NCBI RefSeq assembly: GCF_049965315.1
Contig: NZ_JBMFWL010000011.1
Coordinates: forward strand, 1 to 49,385
Reading direction: 5' to 3'
DNA length: 49,385 bases
From: Acidithiobacillus_B sp049965315
Lineage (GTDB): Bacteria; Pseudomonadota; Gammaproteobacteria; Acidithiobacillales; Acidithiobacillaceae
Part shown: positions 25,221 through 33,482 of the stretch, piece after piece
Layout: each line of letters opens with the position of its first letter
Position numbering within the stretch: position 1 is the stretch's first letter
Translations under genes and position numbers: made by a program
The notes under the pieces: generated by a model
Database searches by the model: none
Told to the model about the DNA's origin: nothing
The model's input: the letters and a program-made list of their open reading frames with translations, nothing else

Positions 25221-25527
25221 CAGCACCCTCTTCGTCGAGAAAACGCAAGTATTCCCAGGTGAAGATGCCCGTATTGTGGCCGTCGCTGAAATGGAGCTGG
25301 ATGGCATAGTTGCCCACCGGCTGCACATCGCTGATGGAGACATCCTCCTTACCCGTAATGGTCTTGGCCTCCGCCGGGCTATGCCCCTTGCACTCGGCGC
25401 AGGGACACTCCACCCGCAGGCGCTCAAAGCTGACCCGGCTGGTATGGCCATCGGCCCAGTCCACCTCCAGAATGCGGCTGATCATCAGGGGACGGATCTC
25501 CAGGGGCTGGGTGCGGGCGTCGGACAT
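25213..25527 (-). CDS. DUF971 (GBBH-like N-terminal domain) protein
   Basis: This 104-residue protein is a stand-alone DUF971 domain, related to the N-terminal zinc-binding domain of gamma-butyrobetaine hydroxylase. LEVDWADGHTSRVSFERL, VECPCAECKGHS with three cysteines, VQPVGNYAIQLHFSDGHNTGIFTWEYL are the family blocks. The role of the stand-alone form is unknown, although it is often linked to iron-sulfur proteins. The start at 25527 (MSDARTQPLEI) follows GAGGAAGCC. Its end overlaps uvrC. It diverges from efp. Confidence 0.88.
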   Translation of the reverse strand: MSDARTQPLEIRPLMISRILEVDWADGHTSRVSFERLRVECPCAECKGHSPAEAKTITGKEDVSISDVQPVGNYAIQLHFSDGHNTGIFTWEYLRFLDEEGAGA

Positions 25528-25552
25528 GGCTTCCTCGGGGTTACGGCTAGTC

Positions 25553-25566
25553 AGGGAAATATCCCT
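25553..25566. repeat. Inverted repeat between the DUF971 gene and efp
   Basis: AGGGA and TCCCT flank AATA, and the repeat is framed by CTAG on both sides. It lies in the short divergent gap close to a possible efp -10 box (TACAAT at about 25571). It could be an operator, but the arms are short. Confidence 0.25.
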
Positions 25567-25615
25567 AGGGTACAATTCGCGCCCTGTAAAGGGAATGCCC
25601 GAAGGGAACACGATC

Positions 25616-26176
25616 ATGAAAATTTCTGCTTTTGACATCCGCCCCGGCAATATTCTGGAGTACGAAAAGGGCCTGTGGCGCGTGCTCAAAACCGATTTCG
25701 TCAAGCCCGGCAAGGGCGGCGCCTTCATGCAGGTGGAGATGAAGAATATCGAAACCGGCACCAAGACCAACACCCGCTTCCGCTCCGAAGAAAAAATGGA
25801 AAAGGCCGTGGTCGAACCGCGCACCATGCAGTTCCTCTACATGGACACCAACGGCTACGTTTTCATGGACAACGAGAGCTACGAGCAGATGACCCTCTCC
25901 GCCGAACTCCTGGAGGGGCAGACCGGCTATCTCCTCCCCAACACCGAGATCCAGGTGAACATGCACAACGACCGGCCCATCGGTGTCGAGTTGCCGCCGG
26001 TGGTCGTCCTCGAAGTGGTCGAATCCGAACCCGCCATCAAGGGGCAAACCGCCACCGGCTCCTACAAGCCGGCCAAGGTGGAGACGGGCATCACCGTCAT
26101 GGTCCCCCAGTTCGTCAATAGCGGTGAGAAGATCCGCGTCAACACCGTCGACGGCAGCTACATCGACCGCGCCTGA
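25616..26176 (+). CDS. efp: Elongation factor P
   Basis: EF-P (186 residues) relieves ribosome stalling at polyproline. The start at 25616 gives MKISAFDIRPGN, the family N terminus; the longer upstream frame is not EF-P-like. The modified position lies in the domain I loop VKPGKGGAF and is lysine (K33), as in EF-P modified by the EpmA/EpmB route, not the arginine of EarP-type EF-P. The C-terminal OB domains end in GEKIRVNTVDGSYIDRA, typical. No modification gene is in the window. Confidence 0.97.
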   Translation: MKISAFDIRPGNILEYEKGLWRVLKTDFVKPGKGGAFMQVEMKNIETGTKTNTRFRSEEKMEKAVVEPRTMQFLYMDTNGYVFMDNESYEQMTLSAELLEGQTGYLLPNTEIQVNMHNDRPIGVELPPVVVLEVVESEPAIKGQTATGSYKPAKVETGITVMVPQFVNSGEKIRVNTVDGSYIDRA

Positions 26177-26206
26177 CGCAGAGCCTGCAAGGGCAGCGAA
26201 TACCCC

Positions 26207-26722
26207 TTAGGGTTGCCCCTGGAGGTCCAGATCCGCCTGGACCGTGTCCACCCCGGCTTGGGCGCAGACGGCGTCCTGTTCTCCGCTGGCGGCGCCGCTC
26301 ACCCCTACGGCCCCCAGCAACTGGCCGCCGGCGCGGATGGGTACGGCACCGGCGCTGATGAGCAGGCCCGGGCTCTTGGGCACCGAATAGGCCCCCGGAA
26401 AGCGCCCCTCCAACCGGGCCGTCGGCTGATTGAAGGACACGGCCGTATACGCCTTCTCCCTGCTGATCCGGAGGGTAAGGCGCGGGGCCAGGGTATCGCG
26501 CAGGACGACCTGGGGAATCCCATCCAGGTCCACCACCGTCACCCCTGCGGCAATCCCCTTGGCCCGGCAGGCGTCCACCGCCCCCTGCGCGATATGCAGC
26601 GCCGTGTCCATGGTCAACTGCGGCCGCTGCACCAGCAGGTCGGCGGCCTGGGCCGGGCAAATTGCGCAAGGGGCCATGACCAGCAGAAGCGCTGCTCCCA
26701 GTCGGTTGAATTTGGTGTTCAC
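26207..26722 (-). CDS. Exported GlcG/HbpS-family protein
   Basis: This 171-residue protein belongs to the GlcG/HbpS family (DUF336), some members of which bind heme. A GTG at 26722 follows GGAGGAGG and starts a signal peptide (LGAALLLVMAPCAICPAQAA). The domain follows: AQGAVDACRAKGIAAGVTVV, LRISREKAYTAVSF, and the Gly-rich GGQLLGAVGVSGAAS. Extracytoplasmic HbpS-like proteins act in heme or redox sensing, but many members are uncharacterised. It converges with efp and lies after the ADP-ribosylglycohydrolase gene, 135 bases apart. Confidence 0.85.
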   Translation of the reverse strand: MNTKFNRLGAALLLVMAPCAICPAQAADLLVQRPQLTMDTALHIAQGAVDACRAKGIAAGVTVVDLDGIPQVVLRDTLAPRLTLRISREKAYTAVSFNQPTARLEGRFPGAYSVPKSPGLLISAGAVPIRAGGQLLGAVGVSGAASGEQDAVCAQAGVDTVQADLDLQGQP

Positions 26723-26857
26723 GTGATCCTCCTCCATCCTTCCCGCAGTGCCCCGCCAACCGGCGATCCCGGCCCCCTCCAGACGGGAGGAAAGTCCACG
26801 CCGGTTTCAGCGCCGCCGATCGTATTCAGGATAGTCCAAAAAATTCCAGGCCCATTT

Positions 26858-27928
26858 TCACTCCCTCCCCGCCAAGGCGCCCAGGGCGAGAGCCTCTTCG
26901 CGCAGGCGCTCGCCGTCCATGAGGCCATCGATAAAGCGCCGGGGAATAGCGTCCAGACCGACCTGCGCGCCCACCAGGGCGCCCGTGAGCATGGCCCGGG
27001 ACATGTTTTGACCACCACCATTGATGGCGTGCAAAACAGCGGATTCGTAATCATCGGCAAAACGGCTCGCCAGATAGTAGGCCGCCGGCAACTGCTGATA
27101 GATGGCGCAGGGCAGGCCGTAGACCAGCGCCGCCTTCCAGGCGGGTTCAATGCGGATTCCCGGGTCCCGGGCGGCGATGGCGGCGTAATGGGGCAGCAGC
27201 AGAGCGTCGGGGGAGGCAAAGGTTCCCGCCCTTGGGGCCTCTCCCTCCCCGGGACCGGGCGGCTGGAGATTTTGCCGGGTGACGGCGTGGAAAGGCAGTT
27301 CACCGTCATGCACCAGCCCGAGAAGCGCCGGGACCAGATCCGGGCCCAAGCGCTGTCCGGCGATCAACTGCGAAAGGACGATATTATAGGCGGTGGACAT
27401 GGCGATGATGGCCTCATCCCCCTGGGTCAGGGCCACATGGCCGCTTACCGCTTCGGCCACCCGGCGCGGCCGCCGGGCATGGAGGGCCGCCAAGACGATG
27501 GCGCGTTCCGCCCCTTCCGTCGTATCCGCGTGGCCACTGCAGTCCTGCCAGGATTTCCCTTCCCGGACACGGCATCGCCAGGCTTCCCGGATGGACTGAT
27601 TGGTATAGCCGCCCGGACCGCAAAAAGGCGTGCCATCGAGTTGAGGAAAGAGATCCTCATCCAGGCGGCGGGTAAAGTCCGCCTCGGAATACTCCCCGTG
27701 GGCAAGTACGGAATGCAGGAGCATACGCAGCAGGATGGCCGACTGGGAGGGTTCTCCCGCCGCCATTCCCCCGTGGTAACGGCCCGGGCGCGGTGCCAGA
27801 TAGCCGTCGATCCACGCGCCGCAATCCCGCCGCATTTCGTCGAGATCGTAATACCAGTGGCAACCCAAGCCCAGGGCGTCACCGATGAGGGACCCCATGA
27901 TGGCCCCTGCCGCTCTTTGCTGTATCAT
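26858..27928 (-). CDS. ADP-ribosylglycohydrolase family protein
   Basis: This 356-residue protein has the DraG/ARH fold. AAGAIMGSLIGDALGLGCHW is the N-terminal signature and SGHADTTEGAERA, GDEAIIAMSTAYN and GGQNMSRAMLTGALVGAQVG the later blocks. The family normally hydrolyses ADP-ribose from proteins or small molecules using two magnesium ions. The usual SxGNG and GGDTDT-type ligands are partly altered (here GPGGYTNQ and GGGQNMSR), so this may be a divergent member closer to the J1-crystallin group, with uncertain activity. No ADP-ribosyltransferase is nearby. It diverges from yccF. Confidence 0.8.
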   Translation of the reverse strand: MIQQRAAGAIMGSLIGDALGLGCHWYYDLDEMRRDCGAWIDGYLAPRPGRYHGGMAAGEPSQSAILLRMLLHSVLAHGEYSEADFTRRLDEDLFPQLDGTPFCGPGGYTNQSIREAWRCRVREGKSWQDCSGHADTTEGAERAIVLAALHARRPRRVAEAVSGHVALTQGDEAIIAMSTAYNIVLSQLIAGQRLGPDLVPALLGLVHDGELPFHAVTRQNLQPPGPGEGEAPRAGTFASPDALLLPHYAAIAARDPGIRIEPAWKAALVYGLPCAIYQQLPAAYYLASRFADDYESAVLHAINGGGQNMSRAMLTGALVGAQVGLDAIPRRFIDGLMDGERLREEALALGALAGRE

Positions 27929-28070
27929 CGGAGACTCCTCGCCCCTTGGCAGAATGAAGGATGCATCGGCATCATGCCGGATTTCTTATCCTAGCGGGAT
28001 TTTTCCATGGCCGCGCACGGGCATCCAGCCGGCCCATGGGTGGCGATCGTACCGGCGACAGGAGAAGCTC

Positions 28071-28454
28071 ATGCGCCTTTTGGGCAATATCATCTGGTTC
28101 GTGTTCGGCGGCTTCCTCATGGGACTGGGATGGTGGCTGGCGGGACTCTTGTCGGCCATTACCATCATCGGGATCCCCTGGGCCATTGCCGCTTTCCGGA
28201 TCGGGTCCTTTTCTTTTTGGCCCTTTGGCCGGGAGATAGTGGATCAGGCAGCAGGCGGGCTGGGGAAAAGCATCAGCCTGCTGGGAAACGTGATCTGGAT
28301 CCTGCTCTTTGGCTGGTGGCTGGCGCTGGGGCATTTGCTCAGTGCGCTATTGTGCGCCATCACCATCATCGGCATCCCCTTTGCCCTGCAGCACATCAAG
28401 CTGGCCGGATTGGCCCTGGCGCCTTTCGGCAAGCAGATCGTGCCCATCGCCTAG
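28071..28454 (+). CDS. yccF: YccF family inner membrane protein
   Basis: This 127-residue membrane protein is an internal duplication: LGNIIWFVFGG with AITIIGIPWAIAAFR and later LGNVIWILLFG with AITIIGIPFALQHIK, each followed by a PFGR or PFGK turn. This is the YccF family (two YccF domains), function unknown. ATG at 28071 follows AGGAGAAGCTC. It converges with ftsB, seven bases apart. Confidence 0.92.
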   Translation: MRLLGNIIWFVFGGFLMGLGWWLAGLLSAITIIGIPWAIAAFRIGSFSFWPFGREIVDQAAGGLGKSISLLGNVIWILLFGWWLALGHLLSALLCAITIIGIPFALQHIKLAGLALAPFGKQIVPIA

Positions 28455-28461
28455 GGGCGAA

Positions 28462-28839
28462 TCAGGACAGACCGGCCTGCCGCGCGGGGAGAGGGGAAGG
28501 ATTGGCCGCGGCATGGGCGGGAACCACCCAGACGAAGATCTCGCCTTTGCCCACCATGCCCAGATGGCGCCGGGCCAGTTCCTCGATGGCGCCGTTGCCG
28601 GTCTGCAGATCGGCCACCTGCGCCTGGAGCTTGGCGTTGCGCGCCTCCAGTTGACCGAGAACGGCCTCCTTGCCCTGCAGCTCCCGATGCAGAGACAAGA
28701 CATTCCACCAGCTACCAGAGCCCAGCCAGAGGGGGTACTGGAGGGCGCAGAGCAGGGCGAGGAGCACAAAGTCCACGAAGCGCATCTCTGCGCTGCGCCC
28801 CTTGAGCCACAGCCACATCCCTTGCCTTTCCCCTTCCAT
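28462..28839 (-). CDS. ftsB: Cell division protein FtsB
   Basis: FtsB (125 residues as drawn) is a small single-pass inner-membrane protein with a periplasmic coiled coil that forms the FtsBLQ complex. RFVDFVLLALLCALQYPLW is the membrane helix, followed by a coiled coil (GKEAVLGQLEARNAKLQ) and the family end ELARRHLGMVGKGEIF. FtsB usually starts right before the helix, so ATG at 28785 is an alternative; I keep 28839 because GAGGG lies at proper distance. The extra C-terminal tail is Ala/Pro-rich. It follows eno by 35 bases, the common eno-ftsB order. Confidence 0.9.
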   Translation of the reverse strand: MEGERQGMWLWLKGRSAEMRFVDFVLLALLCALQYPLWLGSGSWWNVLSLHRELQGKEAVLGQLEARNAKLQAQVADLQTGNGAIEELARRHLGMVGKGEIFVWVVPAHAAANPSPLPARQAGLS

Positions 28840-28874
28840 GGAGCGCCCTCGGTACGACTTGGTAAAGTTCTTTT

Positions 28875-30155
28875 TTAGTCCAAGTTGTAGAAAGCCGCAA
28901 GGCCGGGATAGACGGCCATCTCACCCAGTTCTTCCTCGATGCGCAGCAGGCGGTTGTACTTGGCCACGCGGTCCGTGCGTGAGAGGGAGCCGGTCTTGAT
29001 CTGACCGCAGCCCGTGGCGACGGCGACATCGGCGAGGGTGGTGTCCTCGCTTTCGCCGGAGCGGTGGGAAACGATGGCGGTGTAGCCGTGGGTCTTGGCC
29101 ATCTCCACCGCCGCCAGGGTCTCCGTCAGGGTGCCGATCTGATTGAGCTTGATGAGAATGCTGTTGGCCACGCCGCGATCGATGCCCTGGCGCAGGATCT
29201 CGGTGTTGGTGACGAAAAGGTCATCGCCGACGAGCTGGATCTTGTCGCCCAAACGATCCGTCAGCAGGCCCCAGCCCTCCCAATCGTTCTGGTCCATGCC
29301 GTCCTCGATGCTGATGAGGGGGTAACGGGCGGCCAGATCGGCTAGGTAATCCACAAACCCGGCGCTGTCCAGATCGCGCTTTTCGCTGGCGAGATGGTAA
29401 CGGCCATGCTGATAAAACTCGCTGGAGGCCACGTCCATGCCCAGCCAGACCTCCTTCCCCGCCACGTAACCCGCCTTGGCGATGGCTTCCATGAGGAGTT
29501 CCAGGGCCGCCTCGTTGGAGGGGAGATCGGGAGCGAAACCGCCTTCGTCGCCCACGGTGGTGCCGAGGCCGCGGGCATGGAGGACGCCTTTGAGGCTGTG
29601 AAAGACCTCCACCCCCATGCGCAGGGCCTCGGAGAAACTTGGGGCACCCGCCGGGATGATCATGAACTCCTGCATGTCGATGGCATTGTCGGCGTGGGCG
29701 CCGCCGTTGATGACATTCATCATGGGCACCGGCAACTGCAGGGGTCCCAAGCCGCCGATATAGCGGTAAAGGCGTTGCCCCGCGGCGTGGGCGGCGGCGT
29801 GGGCGCAGGCCAGGGAGACGGCGAGGATGGCGTTGGCCCCCAGACGCGATTTGTTGGCGGTGCCGTCGAGACTGCAGAGGGCGGCATCGATGCGGGCCTG
29901 GTCGGCCACATCCATGCCGATGAGGGCGTCCTGGATCTCGCCGTTGACGTGGCCCACGGCCTTGCGCACGCCCTTGCCTCCATAACGGCCGCCGCCATCC
30001 CGCAGCTCCACGGCCTCCCGCTCGCCGGTGGAGGCCCCGCTGGGGACGATGGCACGGCCGACCATGCCATTTTCCACAAAGACTTCGGCTTCGACGGTGG
30101 GGTTGCCGCGGGAATCGAGGACTTCACGGGCGGCGATGCGAATGATGGCGGTCAT
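28875..30155 (-). CDS. eno: Enolase (phosphopyruvate hydratase)
   Basis: Enolase (426 residues) interconverts 2-phosphoglycerate and phosphoenolpyruvate. Visible signatures are EVLDSRGNPTVEAEV, SGASTGEREA, GGAHADNAIDMQEFM, the magnesium-site ISIEDGMDQNDWEGW, and SHRSGESEDTTLADVAVA near the C terminus with the catalytic lysine in SILIKLNQIGT. Full length. Its ATG overlaps the kdsA stop by four bases, so pyrG, kdsA and eno are translated together. Confidence 0.98.
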   Translation of the reverse strand: MTAIIRIAAREVLDSRGNPTVEAEVFVENGMVGRAIVPSGASTGEREAVELRDGGGRYGGKGVRKAVGHVNGEIQDALIGMDVADQARIDAALCSLDGTANKSRLGANAILAVSLACAHAAAHAAGQRLYRYIGGLGPLQLPVPMMNVINGGAHADNAIDMQEFMIIPAGAPSFSEALRMGVEVFHSLKGVLHARGLGTTVGDEGGFAPDLPSNEAALELLMEAIAKAGYVAGKEVWLGMDVASSEFYQHGRYHLASEKRDLDSAGFVDYLADLAARYPLISIEDGMDQNDWEGWGLLTDRLGDKIQLVGDDLFVTNTEILRQGIDRGVANSILIKLNQIGTLTETLAAVEMAKTHGYTAIVSHRSGESEDTTLADVAVATGCGQIKTGSLSRTDRVAKYNRLLRIEEELGEMAVYPGLAAFYNLD

Positions 30156-30997
30156 GGATGCTCCTCTAAAAATGTTTCGGGAAATGCTTCGGCTTTGACG
30201 CGGGCGTCGATATCCTTGAGGACCCGCAACAGGGTCTCCATCTGCCCCAGCGGCCAGGCGTTGGGTCCGTCGGAAAGGGCCTGATCGGGATCGGGATGGG
30301 TTTCCATAAAGAGGCCCGCCACTCCGGCGGCCATGGCGGCGCGGGCCAGAACCGGCACGAATTCGCGCTGGCCGCCGGAGCGTTCGCCCTGCCCTCCCGG
30401 CAGTTGCACCGAGTGGGTGGCGTCAAAAACCACCGGACAGCCGGTATTCCGCATCACGGCCAGGGAACGCATGTCGGAGACGAGGTTGTTGTAACCAAAG
30501 GAAACGCCACGTTCGCAGACGAGAATGTCGTCATTGCCGGTGGCCTTGGCCTTGGCCACCACCTGCTGCATATCCCAGGGGGCGAGGAACTGGCCCTTCT
30601 TGATGTTGACGGGCTTGCCCGCCGCCGCGACGGCCTGGATGAAATCGGTCTGGCGGCAGAGGAAGGCGGGCGTCTGCAGGACGTCCACCACGGCGGCGAC
30701 GGCGGCGACGTCTTCCTTTTCATGGACGTCGGTAAGGACGGCCACGCCGATTTCGCTGCGCACCTTTTCGAGAATACGCAGGCCTTCCTCCATGCCCGGC
30801 CCGCGGAAGGTCCGGCTCGAGGAGCGATTGGCCTTGTCATAGGAACTTTTGTAGATGAAGGGGATGCCCAGGCGCGCGGTGATGTCCCGCAACTGCGCGG
30901 CCGTCTGCAGGGCGAGGGCCTCGGACTCGATGGCGCAGGGGCCGGCGATGAGGAAGAAGGGCTGGTCGAGACCTACCGCGAATCCGCAGAGCTTCAT
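30152..30997 (-). CDS. kdsA: 3-deoxy-8-phosphooctulonate synthase
   Basis: KdsA (281 residues) condenses phosphoenolpyruvate with arabinose 5-phosphate to make KDO 8-phosphate for lipopolysaccharide. FLIAGPCAIESEALA, FIYKSSYDKANRSS, GVAVLTDVHE, LCRQTDFIQAVA and VNIKKGQFLAPWDM are family blocks, and VFDATHSVQLPGG and GLFMETHPDPD complete the barrel. It proves a Gram-negative outer membrane. Overlaps pyrG upstream and eno downstream by four bases each. Confidence 0.98.
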   Translation of the reverse strand: MKLCGFAVGLDQPFFLIAGPCAIESEALALQTAAQLRDITARLGIPFIYKSSYDKANRSSSRTFRGPGMEEGLRILEKVRSEIGVAVLTDVHEKEDVAAVAAVVDVLQTPAFLCRQTDFIQAVAAAGKPVNIKKGQFLAPWDMQQVVAKAKATGNDDILVCERGVSFGYNNLVSDMRSLAVMRNTGCPVVFDATHSVQLPGGQGERSGGQREFVPVLARAAMAAGVAGLFMETHPDPDQALSDGPNAWPLGQMETLLRVLKDIDARVKAEAFPETFLEEHP

Positions 30998-32646
30998 GAT
31001 GTCTCCCCTGTTGGGGCCTCCATTCGGGCCTTTTGGGCCATGGCCGCGTGCAGATAGGCATCAAAGAGGGGATGCCCCTGGCGCGGGTTGCTGGTGAATT
31101 CGGGATGGAACTGGCAGCCCAAAAACCAGGGATGATCGGGCAACTCCACGACTTCCACCAATTCGCCATCGCCGGAAAAACCGGTGTAACGCAGCCCCGC
31201 GGCGGCCAGAGGGGCGCGAAAACGATTGTTGAACTCGAAGCGGTGGCGATGCCGCTCATGGATGGACTGGCTGCCGTAGGCCTGGGCCGCCAGGCTGCCG
31301 GGCAGCAACCGGCACTCCTGCTCCCCCAGGCGCATGCTGCCGCCGAGATTCCCGCCCTCTTCCCGATAGGCCTTGTGGCCGTCGGGAGCGGTCCATTGGG
31401 TCATCAGGGTAATGACGGGGGCGGAGGTGGCGGGATCCAGCTCGGTACTGTTGGCGTCGCCAAGTCCGGCGCAATGACGGGCAAACTCGACCACGGCCAA
31501 TTGCATGCCCAGACAGATGCCCAGGTAGGGGACACGCTGCTCCCGGGCGTAGCGGATGGCGGCAATCTTGCCTTCCGTGCCGCGGCCGCCAAAGCCGCCG
31601 GGAACGAGGATGGCATCGGCCTCGGCCAGCGCGGCGGGGCCGTTCTGCTCGATGTCTTCGGCATCCACATAGAGGAAGCGCACCCGCCGCCGGGCGCGCA
31701 GACCGGCGTGCAGCAGGGCTTCGGCCAGGGATTTATAGGACTCGGTCAGGCCCACATACTTGCCCACCAGGGCGATGCAGACCTCCCCTTCAGGGTGTTC
31801 CAGGGCGTCGATGATCCTCTGCCAAACCGACAGATCCGGGGGCGGCGTCTCCATGCCCAGGCGTTGCACCACCAGGGTATCCAGGTGTTGCGCATGGAAG
31901 AGCAAGGGGATGCGATAAATGCTGTCGGTGTCGATGGCGGAGATCACCGCCTCTTCCGCGAGATTGGAAAAGAGGGCGATCTTGGCCCGATGGTCGGCGG
32001 GTATGGGCCGGTCGGCGCGGCACAGGAGGAAGTCGGCTTGGATGCCGATGGCGCGCAGTTCGCGTACGGAGTGCTGGGTCGGCTTGGTCTTCATCTCCCC
32101 GGCGGAGGGCAGGTAGGGCACCAGGGTGAGATGGAGAAACAGGGTATTGCCCCGCCCTTCTTCCACGGCCATCTGGCGAATGGCCTCCAGAAAAGGCTGG
32201 GATTCGATATCGCCCACGGTACCGCCGATCTCCACCAGGGCCACGTCCGCGCCTTCGGCACCGAGGCGAATGCGGCGCTTGATCTCGTCGGTGACATGGG
32301 GAATGACCTGCACCGTGCGCCCCAGATAGTCGCCGCGTCGTTCCTTTTCGATGACCGTCTGATAGACAAGGCCGGTGGTGAAGTTGTTGCGCTTGCCCAT
32401 GCGGGTGGAAATGAAGCGCTCATAATGACCGAGATCCAGGTCCGTCTCGGCGCCGTCGGCCGTGACGAAGACTTCGCCATGCTGGAAGGGGCTCATGGTG
32501 CCGGGATCGACGTTGATGTAGGGATCGAGCTTGAGCATGGTGACCTTGAGGCCGCGCGCCTCCAGGAGCGCGCCCAGGGCGGCACCCGCCGCGCCTTTGC
32601 CAAGAGAGGAAACCACACCGCCGGTAACGAAGATATATTTGCTCAT
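30994..32646 (-). CDS. pyrG: CTP synthase
   Basis: CTP synthase (550 residues) aminates UTP using glutamine. The N-terminal synthetase domain shows KYIFVTGGVVSSLGKG and LDPYINVDPGTMSPFQHGE; the C-terminal class I glutaminase domain carries the nucleophile in YLGICLGMQLAV, preceded by GGFGGRGTEGK, with the histidine and glutamate in the final QFHPEFTSNP. Full length. ATG at 32646, first gene of pyrG-kdsA-eno-ftsB. It diverges from the Gly/Pro-rich exported protein gene. Confidence 0.98.
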   Translation of the reverse strand: MSKYIFVTGGVVSSLGKGAAGAALGALLEARGLKVTMLKLDPYINVDPGTMSPFQHGEVFVTADGAETDLDLGHYERFISTRMGKRNNFTTGLVYQTVIEKERRGDYLGRTVQVIPHVTDEIKRRIRLGAEGADVALVEIGGTVGDIESQPFLEAIRQMAVEEGRGNTLFLHLTLVPYLPSAGEMKTKPTQHSVRELRAIGIQADFLLCRADRPIPADHRAKIALFSNLAEEAVISAIDTDSIYRIPLLFHAQHLDTLVVQRLGMETPPPDLSVWQRIIDALEHPEGEVCIALVGKYVGLTESYKSLAEALLHAGLRARRRVRFLYVDAEDIEQNGPAALAEADAILVPGGFGGRGTEGKIAAIRYAREQRVPYLGICLGMQLAVVEFARHCAGLGDANSTELDPATSAPVITLMTQWTAPDGHKAYREEGGNLGGSMRLGEQECRLLPGSLAAQAYGSQSIHERHRHRFEFNNRFRAPLAAAGLRYTGFSGDGELVEVVELPDHPWFLGCQFHPEFTSNPRQGHPLFDAYLHAAMAQKARMEAPTGETS

Positions 32647-32813
32647 GGATGCTTACCAGTGCCTTGCGACCGCCCGCTGCATGGTAGCCAATTCGGCGAT
32701 GCGGCACAACGCAGGGAGCGGCGCGGGCGAAGACCTTGTCGACGAATCGCCCCACTTGACGCCCGCGGGGCATGGGCAAATGCTATATGCATCGTGTATT
32801 GCGGATAACCCCC

Positions 32814-33437
32814 ATGAAAACCATCTCTTCCCTCTTGACAGCCACCCTATTGCTCGGCGCAAGCAACCTGGCCTTGGCCGATGGCCCGCCCATCAGCCTG
32901 CAATTGAATGTGGGCACCACGCCCGTCTATCTCCCCCCCGCCTACCCCCCCATGGACGTGCCTCCGGTCATGGTCTGGCTGCCGCAACTTCAGGTCTATG
33001 CCGCCCTGGGCGCGCCCCAGCCCATCTTTTACCTGGGGCAGAGCTACTACTATTATTATGGCAATCGCTGGTATGCCGGACCCGGGTATCGCGGGCCCTG
33101 GCGCCCCTTGGCGGCGCCGCCGCCTCCCCTGCGCGGCTACCGGGGGCGCGACTGGGGACGCTATCAGGAGCGCGCCCGGGAGTATTACCGGCAACCCGAC
33201 TGGCGGCATTTTCGCGCCGGTGAAAGGCCGCCCGCTTTCCGCGGCGAGGGACCCCAAGGTCACGGGGGACCCGGCCATGGTCCCCAAGAACGCGGGCCGC
33301 AGGGATATGGCCCCGAAAGACCGGGACCTGGTCCCGGGGGGGATCGCGGGCCGGCTGGGGATCATGGCCCCGGCGGCCATGGCGATGAGCATGGGCCGGG
33401 AGGCCGGGGTGATGGGCCGCGGGGGCCGGGAAATTAG
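32814..33437 (+). CDS. Exported Gly/Pro/His-rich protein of unknown function
   Basis: This 207-residue protein has a signal peptide (MKTISSLLTATLLLGAS, ALA cleavage). The mature N-terminal third is Pro/Val/Tyr-rich (VYLPPAYPPMDVPPVMVW) with YLGQSYYYYYGNRWY, a pattern found in small secreted proteins of acidophiles and other proteobacteria. The last 70 residues are low-complexity Gly, Pro, His, Arg and Glu (repeats of GPG, GHG, RGP), probably unfolded and possibly metal-binding. No clear ribosome binding site precedes the ATG. It is alone, between pyrG and alaS. Confidence 0.7.
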   Translation: MKTISSLLTATLLLGASNLALADGPPISLQLNVGTTPVYLPPAYPPMDVPPVMVWLPQLQVYAALGAPQPIFYLGQSYYYYYGNRWYAGPGYRGPWRPLAAPPPPLRGYRGRDWGRYQERAREYYRQPDWRHFRAGERPPAFRGEGPQGHGGPGHGPQERGPQGYGPERPGPGPGGDRGPAGDHGPGGHGDEHGPGGRGDGPRGPGN

Positions 33438-33482
33438 GGATCCGTAACGCAGGCCCGCACCCGCGAGCCGCGCTCCGGAATC

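Noticed and set aside
31033..32808. 591-codon plus-strand ORF opposite pyrG
   Set aside because: Antisense to pyrG with shadow-like composition.
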